Source: a virus
Strand: one strand, 5' to 3'
Length of the DNA: 64,000 nt
IMG/VR virus record: IMGVR_UViG_3300023174_000089
Span: 50,874-114,873 of that record
This document shows, piece by piece, positions 55,680-64,000 of the stretch. Each line of letters begins with the position of its first letter. Positions within the stretch are counted from its first letter, which is position 1. The notes beneath the pieces are model-generated. The model was not told the origin of the DNA. It saw nothing but the letters and a program-made list of their open reading frames with translations, and searched no databases. The position numbers and the translations under genes are program-made.

Positions 55680-56244
55680 GGCGTACCACAAACATAATAG
55701 AATCACTCATGTTCGAAATTTCACGAGCATCAATGATTTCATAAACCATATCCTTAGGTACTAACTTCTTATATTCTTCTGTCCATTCCATTTGTGCAAT
55801 ATCTTCAATAACGAAAACACCAAATTGTCTTAGCTTTGGTAAATATAATTGAAGTGATTGTAAATGGCTCTCTTTAGTATGTGGGCCATCATCAATAATG
55901 ATATCGAAATTTGGCAACGATTCGGCAAATTCTCTACGATAACCATCAGCATAAATTACTTTAACTCTAGGATAAGGTTCACAGTTTTGTTTTGCACCAA
56001 AATCAACGGGATCAACACCATAGATTTCTGCTTTAGGAAAATAATGATGCCATACAGCCAAACTACCACCACGGTGAATACCTAATTCTAAAATTCTTAA
56101 ATTTTCTTGATATCGATATTTACTAAACTCTTTATCATAAAAAGCTGTGCAATATTTGTGATTAAATTCTTTATCTGTTCCAAACTCATAATGTGTATCA
56201 TTACGAATATTGTGTTCAATCATAATATCAACAAGTGTATTCAT
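55672..56244 (-). CDS. SAM-dependent methyltransferase
   Basis: 190 aa from ATG 56244. Motif I ILELGIHRGGSLAVW (about residues 49-63), motif II-like YGVDPVDFG, and IIDDGPHTKESHLQSL (about 112-127) of the cephalosporin-hydroxylase or Methyltransf_24 type. Likely O- or N-methylates sugars or glycans. Overlaps both neighbours. Confidence 0.85.
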   Translation of the reverse strand: MNTLVDIMIEHNIRNDTHYEFGTDKEFNHKYCTAFYDKEFSKYRYQENLRILELGIHRGGSLAVWHHYFPKAEIYGVDPVDFGAKQNCEPYPRVKVIYADGYRREFAESLPNFDIIIDDGPHTKESHLQSLQLYLPKLRQFGVFVIEDIAQMEWTEEYKKLVPKDMVYEIIDAREISNMSDSIMFVVRHD

Positions 56245-57245
56245 CACATCAACCTATCTTTCCACGTTGCAGGAGTTTTATCTGAAATAATTTCTAAAGG
56301 ATAAGAATAATCAAATTTCTTAGGTCCTTTTCCTTTAATGTATTGTACCGTTTCTTTTATTGCTGTTCTCAAATCAGTCTTTGTTTCATAGTTCAACAAT
56401 CGTCTGGCTTTATCAGCAGAGCAAGAAGCGTGTTTAACTTCTCTTGGCCGATCAGGCATGTGAATTGGTTCACCTTCAAAACCACATTCTTCTGCAACCA
56501 TCTTCGACATATCTTTTACTGTAATTGTTCCCTCATCGGGACCAATGTTGATAATTTGATGCACTAAATTAGGATCAAGTGCCATTTTCTCTAAACAAGA
56601 AATACAATCATCAACATAAGAGAAACACCTTGTTTGTAATCCGTCACCATAAATGATGGCAGGTTTGCCTTGTAGATTGCGATTAATCATAATACTCATC
56701 ACGTTACGGAAAGGATCATCATATCGTTGTCTTGGTCCTACGATATTATGTGGTACAGCAATATTCCACTGCATATGATGTGTATCACATAATACTTTTA
56801 ATACTTCTTCACCAGCAACCTTTGCAATACCATACGGATCAACTGGTTGTGGTCTCATATCTTCCGTAAATGGTGTTTGTTGTTCACCATATCGTGCCAT
56901 TGATGTGCAGTATACGAATCGTTTTACTTTGTTTTGGATGGCCGCAGAAATGGTAGATACAGAAGCTTCAAATATATTTCGTGTGATGAAACTTGGACTA
57001 AAAACAGAAAGTCCTTCGTGTGCTGTGGCGGCTGTATGAATTACAACATCACAATCTTTCATGATTCGTGTCATTTGTTCAACATTACAACAATCGACCA
57101 TATATAATTTAGCCTTTTCTGGCACATTATCAACATAACCACCAATCAAAGTATCGTTACCAATAACTTCATGGCCAAGTTCAATCATTCGGTCAGCCAA
57201 ATGACTGCCTAAGAATCCTGCTAATCCTGTTATAAAAATTTTCAT
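56244..57245 (-). CDS. NAD-dependent epimerase/dehydratase
   Basis: 333 aa. GLAGFLGSH Rossmann motif at residues 7-15, SMARYG and DPYGIAK (the YxxxK catalytic pair), and GPRQRYDDPFRNVMSIMINRNL substrate loop. Typical UDP-glucose 4-epimerase or dehydratase. Supplies activated sugars for the glycosyltransferases of this island. A second epimerase lies at 13306-14142. Confidence 0.92.
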   Translation of the reverse strand: MKIFITGLAGFLGSHLADRMIELGHEVIGNDTLIGGYVDNVPEKAKLYMVDCCNVEQMTRIMKDCDVVIHTAATAHEGLSVFSPSFITRNIFEASVSTISAAIQNKVKRFVYCTSMARYGEQQTPFTEDMRPQPVDPYGIAKVAGEEVLKVLCDTHHMQWNIAVPHNIVGPRQRYDDPFRNVMSIMINRNLQGKPAIIYGDGLQTRCFSYVDDCISCLEKMALDPNLVHQIINIGPDEGTITVKDMSKMVAEECGFEGEPIHMPDRPREVKHASCSADKARRLLNYETKTDLRTAIKETVQYIKGKGPKKFDYSYPLEIISDKTPATWKDRLM

Positions 57246-57772
57246 GATACTCTCTTAATTAATGTCATACCGTTACAATTGGTTCGCCTTTCAACTAATT
57301 GCCATTCAGGATGAGTTTGTAAAAATTCTTGAACTGCAGGCCACACACCTAATTCACCGCCTTGGCCACGATCACCAAATAATGTGGTATCATGAAAGAA
57401 AATATATTTTTTTACCTTATTGGCATGGCGTTGTAACTCAATCTTAACTTGTTCATAAGAATGATAACTATCAACCAACATAATATCGGTTGGATCAATA
57501 ACGGCTGTTCTGGTGTCCTCAACGTGCAAGGTAACTCTGCGGCCACCTTTTATAGCTGCATCAAAGAATTCTCTTGTTTCTGGATACACATTGATATCAT
57601 AACTGTGCATTTCAATATCATGTCGTAAAAATCCTCTGGTGCTTTGGGCATACCCAACACCCAATTCAGTAGCATGTTTACACTCGGAAGTCATTTGTGA
57701 AATCCAAGGTAGATGTTCATGCATATCAGTTTGTCTGATACAAGCGTCTTGATATTCTTTTTCAAAGTCCAT
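57242..57772 (-). CDS. SAM-dependent methyltransferase
   Basis: 176 aa. Motif I ATELGVGYAQSTRGF (about residues 34-48), then SYDINVYPETREFF, and MLVDSYHSYEQVKIEL, which is the Methyltransf_24 D-x-x-H motif. Two further methyltransferases of similar kind are at 55672 and 59312. Probably sugar methylation. Confidence 0.85.
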   Translation of the reverse strand: MDFEKEYQDACIRQTDMHEHLPWISQMTSECKHATELGVGYAQSTRGFLRHDIEMHSYDINVYPETREFFDAAIKGGRRVTLHVEDTRTAVIDPTDIMLVDSYHSYEQVKIELQRHANKVKKYIFFHDTTLFGDRGQGGELGVWPAVQEFLQTHPEWQLVERRTNCNGMTLIKRVS

Positions 57773-58620
57773 TATGTTGTCCTAAATGTGATTAAATCTT
57801 CTTGTTGATATTTTTGTTTAATGTATTCTTTCCATTCTGGTACACGATCATATTGATGCACAATAGCAAATGGTCGGCCCAAAGATGTTTTAACGATACC
57901 ATCTTCAAATCTTGGTTCTGGTTCTAATAAGTGTGGTCTAAAAGATTCAATTTTTGACGGATCAACCGTTGTGCCAGCCTGACAAGCCCAACCATCCAAT
58001 TGTGCAGCAAAACGAGTTACATCTTTGTATGGCTGTGTCTGAATTAATACATTATATACCGCTTGATCACAGATGGCAATAGGTCGATTAATAGCATTGA
58101 ATAGAATGTTAAAAACCAAATCTTTAACATATTCGGACACACCACCAATTGTACCAACATTGTATATTTCATTATCTTTAAACTGATTATGAACATATGG
58201 TCCATAAGCTTGCATGAGATTTTCATTACCCCATGGTTCATCTCTATACCTCATACTTTCAGAACCAGCAACTAACTTTTTGCCTTTGAGATTTAATTCC
58301 AACCATGCGATTGGATTTGTTTGAAAATAAACATCTTTGACATCTGTGGTAACTATATGATTATAGTTTTGCCAAGTGTTTTTTAGAAAATCATAGATTG
58401 ATAAGAAGCGAGCGACATGAATTGGAGCTTTGATGTCGTGCATTTTAATGATGATGAAATTTCTTTTTTTCAATTCATCAATCGTTTCTTCTGATGCGTT
58501 ACCAACAACCATGGCTTTATCGCCAGTGAAACCACATTCATCAATCGATTCAACCCAAGGTTTTAATTGATTGTAGTTGTAATTAGTAAATGCACCGATT
58601 ATGAGGCTTTTTGACGCCAT
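57772..58620 (-). CDS. Glycosyltransferase-like protein
   Basis: 282 aa. MIIGAFTNYNYNQLKPWVESIDECG-type N-terminus, then HIVTTDVKDVYFQTNPIAWLEL with an acidic D-x-x-D site near residue 95, and ENLMQAYGPYVHN. GT-A-type glycosyltransferase by pattern. Overlaps the GT2 gene upstream by 22 bp. Confidence 0.78.
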   Translation of the reverse strand: MASKSLIIGAFTNYNYNQLKPWVESIDECGFTGDKAMVVGNASEETIDELKKRNFIIIKMHDIKAPIHVARFLSIYDFLKNTWQNYNHIVTTDVKDVYFQTNPIAWLELNLKGKKLVAGSESMRYRDEPWGNENLMQAYGPYVHNQFKDNEIYNVGTIGGVSEYVKDLVFNILFNAINRPIAICDQAVYNVLIQTQPYKDVTRFAAQLDGWACQAGTTVDPSKIESFRPHLLEPEPRFEDGIVKTSLGRPFAIVHQYDRVPEWKEYIKQKYQQEDLITFRTT

Positions 58621-59315
58621 GGGTATACTCCATTATATTTTTCATTCATTACTCTATTGCCATTTTCAAAGAATTCTGCATTAACAGAACCTTTACCACC
58701 ATCTACTCGATAACAAGTTGTATATTCTCCTGTGCAATCAAATTTAGGAAAATGATGCGTGATAGCTTGTAAGAATACTCTATCTTGTCCCCAACCACCG
58801 TGCCACACACTTGCAATCTTATTTGCTACCTGTGTTTTAATGAAATAACAATTCGTATCAATGTGATGTATGCCATGATAAGTTGGCCATTTACCTAATG
58901 ATTCACAATCATCAAAACAAACAAGTTTGCCTTCTTTATTATATATTTGTCGTAAGGAATAACACCAATCTAATGATCGTGTATTGATTGTTTTAATACA
59001 TTGATCAACATGAGACCGATATAACCAATTATCTTGGTCGAGATATCCAACATACTCTGTATTGATTAGATGTGTAAATGCGGCATAGACACGGTGACCG
59101 TAAAATCCTTTGGCACCGACATTGATTGGTAGTGAACAGATGTGAACTCTTTCATCTGTTAATGTTGAATCTAATACTTCTAATGTTTTATCCATGTATT
59201 CATCACCATCAATCACAACATAACATTCTGTGTGATGACTTTGATTTAAAACAGATTCAACGGCCGTTTTTACCTCTGGTGATCCAGTGGTGGGTATAAT
59301 TATAGTAGCGCTCAT
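58599..59315 (-). CDS. Glycosyltransferase family 2
   Basis: 238 aa from ATG 59315 (GGAAAT upstream). ATIIIPTTGSPEVKTAVESVLNQS, then VVIDGDEYM, and YLDQDNWLYRSHVDQC with the DQD/DxD motif (about residue 92). HHIDTNCYFIKTQ and GWGQDRVFL follow. Inverting GT2 fold. Substrate unknown. Confidence 0.9.
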   Translation of the reverse strand: MSATIIIPTTGSPEVKTAVESVLNQSHHTECYVVIDGDEYMDKTLEVLDSTLTDERVHICSLPINVGAKGFYGHRVYAAFTHLINTEYVGYLDQDNWLYRSHVDQCIKTINTRSLDWCYSLRQIYNKEGKLVCFDDCESLGKWPTYHGIHHIDTNCYFIKTQVANKIASVWHGGWGQDRVFLQAITHHFPKFDCTGEYTTCYRVDGGKGSVNAEFFENGNRVMNEKYNGVYPWRQKAS

Positions 59316-59917
59316 ATAAATTTCCAAAATATTTGATAACCTTTATATACTGGTTGATTATCTATTTTTTTCATATAGTCAAAAATTAATTTTCCTTTGC
59401 CTGCTTCAACTTGCATATTATTTTTATATTCAAACCAATTATCATCAACACCAATCAAAGCGCCAGATTTCAATGATGGTATAATTACGGTGTATTCATA
59501 TAAATGGTGTAATGCACTCTCAAAAACAACTTCTGGTTTTCCTCTTGGTGCATCAAAACTATCTAAATATAAAAAATCTATTTTTTTGTTTTGATCTTGT
59601 AATTGTGTATTGAGTTGTTTTAAATATGTAATACTATCACTTAATATAACGTGGCTGTTTGGTGATGTCATTTTACTAATGCAATACTCAACACTTTCTT
59701 TTGCATTATCAATCGTGAAAAATTCACCACCATATTCATTAACATATTTGTCAAATAATAAACTACTTTGACCATCACCACTATAATTATCCTCTTGTCT
59801 TGCGCATCCAGTTTCAACAATTAAAGGATTTTCAATTTGTTTTAGGTAGTCAAAAATTAAATCAAATCCACGAATTCGGTGACCTAGTCGGTTTCTCACA
59901 TCATTATAAAATTCCAT
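59312..59917 (-). CDS. SAM-dependent methyltransferase
   Basis: 201 aa. LIVETGCARQEDNYSGDGQSS near residues 32-52 (motif I), FFTIDNAKESVEYC, KIDFLYLDSFDAPRGKPE and GVDDNWFE. A FkbM- or Methyltransf_24-like fold. Ends the modification island. Confidence 0.85.
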   Translation of the reverse strand: MEFYNDVRNRLGHRIRGFDLIFDYLKQIENPLIVETGCARQEDNYSGDGQSSLLFDKYVNEYGGEFFTIDNAKESVEYCISKMTSPNSHVILSDSITYLKQLNTQLQDQNKKIDFLYLDSFDAPRGKPEVVFESALHHLYEYTVIIPSLKSGALIGVDDNWFEYKNNMQVEAGKGKLIFDYMKKIDNQPVYKGYQIFWKFI

Positions 59918-59920
59918 AAT

Positions 59921-60199
59921 TTATTCTTTTGTTAGTTTCAATATTTTTTCTATTTGTTTTTCTATAATAGGTTTACGGTTTGGCCAATATATGTATTCTT
60001 TATCTCCGGTCGAATGTAATTTTGTTAAGAATGGTATAATCAGTTTCTCAACTTCTTTTAACCGTAATTTATAATCTTCTGCGGTCTCAGCAGTTTTGTT
60101 TATAACTGAATTATATTCTTCTTCTGATACAGCAGAAAAACCAAAATCATCTTCTACATCATATTCTTGAGCTAGTTTATCAAAATCAATTAGTGGCAT
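59921..60199 (-). CDS. Small conserved T4-like phage protein
   Basis: 92 aa. MPLIDFDKLAQEYDVEDDFGFSAVSEEEYNSVI (acidic) then helices KLRLKEVEKLIIPFL.. IEKQIEKILKL. Family of T4-like cyanophages next to gp17 or helicase genes. Function unknown. Confidence 0.8.
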   Translation of the reverse strand: MPLIDFDKLAQEYDVEDDFGFSAVSEEEYNSVINKTAETAEDYKLRLKEVEKLIIPFLTKLHSTGDKEYIYWPNRKPIIEKQIEKILKLTKE

Positions 60200-60202
60200 A
60201 TT

Positions 60203-61480
60203 TTACTTTGCAATTACAAATGGTCCAGAATCTTCAGAACGAGATGCCGTGTATTGATATATTACACGAACAAACTTGTCCGCATTGTCATTTTTGTTAA
60301 ACCAAGATATCAACATAGGCATAAGTTTATTAGTTACTGCTGCACTCAATTCTGTTCTTTTTTCTTCAAACATAATCCTTAAAGGGTCTTTTGGAGGAGC
60401 TTTTTTTGCTCCTTTCTCTTTAACAGGTTTTGGTGGTTTTACTCCTCCCAAATCAATTTTTAGGAAATCTTTTAATTCTTTTTTAAATTTATTATTTTCC
60501 ATTGTAAACTGATTTAACCACCTAGTAGCAAATGCATTATCAACTAACGATAAAGCATCAGAAAATACATATTGTGATGCCAAAGAACCGTGGCGAGCTT
60601 CAGAATCTTTGTCCATGTTATTTGCTTTCCAACCACCACTTGATTCAGTAACATGTAACATTTGTATGTATTTTGTTTTGTCTTGTGACATATACAATTT
60701 TAAATCTCTAGCATTTTTTCCACCAGGTTTTCTTGGCTGCCAATCACTCAATCCATATGACTTTACTTTTTCCAGTTGTTTTAACTCATAAGGTCTACTA
60801 AAATTAATTTTATAGATGTTAACTTCTTGTGTTTGTTTTTTTAGAGATAATGGTAGTAAATTTCCACTTGCAATCATTGAAGCAATAAATGTGTTTAGTG
60901 TTGTAAAAGTTAAACCTTGTTTGTTTCTGACCATATTTTGTATATCTTTTTTTGCTTTGGGTGAAGCAAAATATATGTCAGCTGGGCACCATTTATTGAT
61001 ATCACCAAATAACAATTTTCTTGGTTGACCACTTTCAACTAACATTGCATTTATTTTTTTCTGATCTTCATTGGCTGCATCAAATAAAGATTGAATATTG
61101 GCCATCACTTCTTTGTCACCACGAACATAAAAAACAGATGACCATGATGGTCTTTTTATAGCAGTAAATTTATTTGAAATATCATCTAAATCTTTTATAA
61201 GTTTTTTTGCAATCTTTAAAGAAGAAAGATACCAACTATCATCTTTCATTAAGAAATCTTCAATCTCTTTTAAATTTGTTGATCCTGAATCAACGTGACT
61301 TCTAAATGCAACACCAATTTTTGCTGTTGGGTGATTTTCGTCCCAAAATCTTTTAAAAATTTTATAAGTTGGATAAAGTGTTTCATCAAACACCTTTTCA
61401 ACTTTAGATGCTCCTAAAAAATCTGCCATTGCGCAAAAAAGTGCTTGAGCTGATTCTGCTTTTGAGGTATCGTCTGCCAT
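60203..61480 (-). CDS. Conserved phage protein of unknown function
   Basis: 425 aa. QALFCAMADFLG at the N-terminus, WDENHPTAKIGVAFRSH, GDINKWCPADIYFASP and GLTFTTLNTFIASMIAS. A Lys-rich linker around residue 350 (PPKPVKEKGAKKAPPKD) leads to a C-terminal helix domain. Widely conserved near helicase genes in T4-like aquatic phages; no known function. Confidence 0.82.
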   Translation of the reverse strand: MADDTSKAESAQALFCAMADFLGASKVEKVFDETLYPTYKIFKRFWDENHPTAKIGVAFRSHVDSGSTNLKEIEDFLMKDDSWYLSSLKIAKKLIKDLDDISNKFTAIKRPSWSSVFYVRGDKEVMANIQSLFDAANEDQKKINAMLVESGQPRKLLFGDINKWCPADIYFASPKAKKDIQNMVRNKQGLTFTTLNTFIASMIASGNLLPLSLKKQTQEVNIYKINFSRPYELKQLEKVKSYGLSDWQPRKPGGKNARDLKLYMSQDKTKYIQMLHVTESSGGWKANNMDKDSEARHGSLASQYVFSDALSLVDNAFATRWLNQFTMENNKFKKELKDFLKIDLGGVKPPKPVKEKGAKKAPPKDPLRIMFEEKRTELSAAVTNKLMPMLISWFNKNDNADKFVRVIYQYTASRSEDSGPFVIAK

Positions 61481-61482
61481 GT

Positions 61483-62592
61483 CTACCTAATAATTTGAAT
61501 GTCTTTTCCTGAAGTCCACACTTCAACTTCTGTTCTTAATCTACCCTCAGATTTAAGGGTTTCGTATCTATTTATAGCTTTACTCCGCCACCATTCAATC
61601 ACATTATTCAATTCATGTTTGTGATAGTTTTCACCAGGTAAAAGTTTATCAGTTTTAAGGTTAACATAATCGACCATGTTTTTAAAACCATAATCACCCA
61701 CATAATATCTTTTTCTCTCTGTCAACGATTTTGCTTTCTCAATCGTTAAGGAGAATGCCTCCGCTTCAGGTGATCCTTTTAATGCAGCTTTGGTGAGAGC
61801 AATAATCTTTGTAAAGGTTCTCAACTTTCTACTAGTGGTACTTTCATCACCCCCTAAAATATCTCCAACTTTACTTTCCACATATTGTTTTAAATCATTG
61901 TATGCTGGTCCGTGCATCATTGGCACCATATCAGATTCAGTAAGACCTTTGTAACGAATATAAGGCTTCATACCATCATACTGTGATACCTGTTTTGTTG
62001 AACCATATAAACTGGTAGTTTCAAATAAACAAAGATTCATACCATATTTTTTATTACAGATTTCTCTTACTGTGTGACTGGTACATATGGCAGCCATAAG
62101 TTTACCACCTAGATAATTAAAACCAAATGGTTGAGATGGTACAATCACAAATCCCATCATAGCAGAAGCATTAAACCGTTTGGATGTTTCTGTGGTTTGC
62201 GAGAACACCTGTCCAAGCATTTCATTGCGTGGTTTCATATAGATTACAGGTGAACCCAACCGAATGAAACCTAGAATCTTTCCTGTGTTTTTCTCTCTGG
62301 CAGCTAATTGTATATTTCTACCAACTGGTGCTTTATTGATATGTGATGATGTGATTGCAAGTAATGTATCCCAAGTTTCATATGGTATTTCTACCACTTC
62401 AATATTCATTTCTGATGGGTGCATAGAAAAATCAGAAAATAAATCATCTTCTGGTGGAAACAATGATGTTGGTATTTCATTGAGAGATTTTATCTTTTCT
62501 TCTCGCATGTATTGTTCAATGTTTTCATAATTGTTAAAGTAATCATGAAAAGCTTTGGCACAATACAACCCATCTTCTCTAGAAATAATCAT
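61483..62592 (-). CDS. DUF4338/DruA-like conserved protein
   Basis: 369 aa. GFIRLGSPVIYMKPRNEMLG, MMGFVIVPSQPFGFNYLGGKLM, and FETTSLYGSTKQVSQYDGM follow the pattern of the DUF4338 family that includes DruA of the Druantia defence system: strand-loop-strand, then R-x-E, then small residue-Phe-Glu-Thr near a Tyr-Gly. Overlaps the helicase stop by 4 bp. May be a replication-linked DNA-binding factor. Similarity is by pattern only. Confidence 0.7.
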   Translation of the reverse strand: MIISREDGLYCAKAFHDYFNNYENIEQYMREEKIKSLNEIPTSLFPPEDDLFSDFSMHPSEMNIEVVEIPYETWDTLLAITSSHINKAPVGRNIQLAAREKNTGKILGFIRLGSPVIYMKPRNEMLGQVFSQTTETSKRFNASAMMGFVIVPSQPFGFNYLGGKLMAAICTSHTVREICNKKYGMNLCLFETTSLYGSTKQVSQYDGMKPYIRYKGLTESDMVPMMHGPAYNDLKQYVESKVGDILGGDESTTSRKLRTFTKIIALTKAALKGSPEAEAFSLTIEKAKSLTERKRYYVGDYGFKNMVDYVNLKTDKLLPGENYHKHELNNVIEWWRSKAINRYETLKSEGRLRTEVEVWTSGKDIQIIR

Positions 62593-63977
62593 ACTTTGAA
62601 TCCACTAAATTTCTTTGGCCGTTCTTCCCTGGTACCAAATGTGTTCAATGGCTTATCGTGGCCAGCATCAGCAATACCCATCTGTGCAGCCTGTTCAACA
62701 TCATATAGTTTCATTTTGGCACGGTCGACACCGAGAGTGAATCGTTTGTGGAATGTTGGATCATTATAACGATTCTTCAATTGTTTCACCATAATTTGGC
62801 CGAGTTCTTCTAGTTCTTCAGAAGAAATCAAAGCAAACATTAAGTCTGCGGTGGCGGGAAGTCCGAACGACTCACTCGTATCCTCAAGTCCCGGATCACT
62901 CGAAGTAAATCCTGATCGGGTAGTTTGTGTAGCAGATACAATAGGAACATTAAACTCAACAGCAAGGCCACGTAATTCTTCTGCAATTGCTTTAACGTAG
63001 GTGTATGAATTAATATTCGCACCAGCTTTAATACGAGCACTGCAACAAATATTAAGATAGTCAACAAATATAATGTCAGGTACAAAAGACCTCTTGAGAT
63101 TAAGTTCATTCAATAGTGTCCGAAAGTGTATGGTCGAAGCGGATGCAGTTGGATATTCTTTGATGATTAGTTTGCCTGTAGTCTTTTCACGAACTCTTGT
63201 TACCTTTTTATCATACATATCTTTTGGTAATTCCATCAAATCATCAATCGTTACATTTAATAAATTTGCATCGATTCGTTCTGCAATCTTTTCTTCACTC
63301 ATTTCCAGAGTGATGTATAATACATTCTTGCCTTGAACCATACACGATGCAGCCACATGACACATAAAAAGAGATTTGCCAACACCAGTGCCAGCAAGAG
63401 CGACATTGAGTGTCTTAGCAGGTAGACCACCTTTTGTGATTTTGTTAAAGTAGTCCAAGTCGAAAGGTATTCTTTCCTCTTTTCTATGATAGAATTCATA
63501 TCGAGCATCTGAGTCCTGTAAGTAATCGTGTCCTACCGAGTTATCAAATGAAACGGCCAAGGCGTCCGATAGTATCTTGGGAATCTGACCTTTGTCGTGA
63601 TTTTTGTCCTTGCCATCGAGAATTGAAATAGACCCCAATACTGCATTGTAGATGGCTTTCTCTTGGCAGAATTTTTCGGTCTTGTCAACAAGCCATTGAA
63701 TCTCGGTTTTTTCTTCATGATTACTCTCAATTTCTTTAAGATAATCCTCTGCTCTCTTAGCATCATCATCTGTGAGATTTCTCTTTTCTTTGAAGGCAAT
63801 ACTAAGTGCTTCAACCGTTGGCGTAGTGTTGTAAGTTTCTGTGAATGATGTAATTTCATTGAATAGTGTTTTCTCTACATTACCACTAAAATATTCATTC
63901 TTTAAAAATGGTAATACTTTTCTAAGATATTCTTCATTATAGATTAGATTCTTTAATATCGCTTGTTCCAGCTTCAT
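62589..63977 (-). CDS. 41: Replicative DNA helicase (T4 gp41-like)
   Basis: 462 aa from ATG 63977, with AGGAAA upstream. RecA-fold: Walker A AGTGVGKSLF, Walker B DIIFVDYLNIC and the ring Arg finger region. The N-terminal about 150 residues are the helical domain that contacts gp61 and gp59. Moves on the lagging strand with primase gp61 and is loaded by gp59. Both are in this window. Confidence 0.96.
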   Translation of the reverse strand: MKLEQAILKNLIYNEEYLRKVLPFLKNEYFSGNVEKTLFNEITSFTETYNTTPTVEALSIAFKEKRNLTDDDAKRAEDYLKEIESNHEEKTEIQWLVDKTEKFCQEKAIYNAVLGSISILDGKDKNHDKGQIPKILSDALAVSFDNSVGHDYLQDSDARYEFYHRKEERIPFDLDYFNKITKGGLPAKTLNVALAGTGVGKSLFMCHVAASCMVQGKNVLYITLEMSEEKIAERIDANLLNVTIDDLMELPKDMYDKKVTRVREKTTGKLIIKEYPTASASTIHFRTLLNELNLKRSFVPDIIFVDYLNICCSARIKAGANINSYTYVKAIAEELRGLAVEFNVPIVSATQTTRSGFTSSDPGLEDTSESFGLPATADLMFALISSEELEELGQIMVKQLKNRYNDPTFHKRFTLGVDRAKMKLYDVEQAAQMGIADAGHDKPLNTFGTREERPKKFSGFKV

Positions 63978-64000
63978 CAATTATTTCCTGTTCAATATTA
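63937..64000 (-). CDS. Possible C-terminus of an upstream gene (partial)
   Basis: A minus-strand frame reads into the window from beyond 64000 and stops at 63939-63937, overlapping the helicase start by 41 bp. The visible 20 residues (NIEQEIIDEAGTSDIKESNL) are acidic, as in many UvsX-type tails, but that is only a guess. Only this fragment is visible. Confidence 0.35.
   Translation of the reverse strand, partial: NIEQEIIDEAGTSDIKESNL

Overview
This window is part of the genome of a T4-like tailed phage (myovirus) of an AT-rich aquatic bacterium. It carries homologues of T4 gp32 (ssDNA-binding protein), gp59 (helicase loader), gp33 (late transcription co-activator), gp61 (primase), gp41 (helicase), RNase H and NrdA/NrdB. 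It also carries genes typical of T4-like cyanophages and freshwater/marine relatives: CobS-like AAA and CobT-like VWA proteins, a PD-(D/E)XK exonuclease and nucleotidyltransferase-kinase proteins. The host is probably a Gram-negative betaproteobacterium. This is inferred from a two-piece (circularly permuted) tmRNA of the kind known in part of the Betaproteobacteria, its tag ANDNKFALAA, Rz/Rz1-type spanins, and lipoproteins with host-like lipoboxes. The host assignment is an inference.

Layout. One gene (7-1257) runs on the plus strand and ends at a bidirectional terminator; everything else is on the minus strand. Blocks by position: 1.3-4.6 kb ssDNA-binding protein, helicase loader, late co-activator and a SleB-type lysin; 4.7-5.25 kb permuted tmRNA and two membrane miniproteins; 5.3-10.2 kb exonuclease, then two 2-oxoglutarate oxygenase-like proteins, a Ca-binding-like protein, a Cys/Asn-repeat protein and a radical SAM/SPASM maturase (the most unusual cluster); 10.1-14.7 kb small conserved genes, a sugar epimerase, rubrerythrin and a separate rubredoxin; 14.8-34.3 kb a long accessory early region of dozens of very small genes in short operons, with tRNA-Tyr, CobS/CobT, GroES and an HNH nuclease; 34.3-40.8 kb nucleotide metabolism and replication (RNase H, NrdAB, primase); 40.8-44.8 kb lysis and envelope cassette (GH19 endolysin, overlapping spanins, small membrane proteins, exported nuclease); 44.8-52.6 kb virion-type proteins and a nucleotidyltransferase/kinase pair; 52.7-59.9 kb glycosyltransferases, methyltransferases and an epimerase; 59.9-64 kb conserved phage proteins and the gp41 helicase.

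Regulation is visible. Six sigma70-like promoters in the accessory region carry a TGTTGT-N6-ACAACA palindrome upstream of the -35 box, at 5 bp in four cases, 7 bp in one and 15 bp in one. Structural genes have T4-like late -10 boxes (NATAAATA). Many genes overlap by ATGA or TAATG, so translation is heavily coupled. Several genes of 23-57 codons are supported only by ribosome-binding sites and coupling to neighbours.
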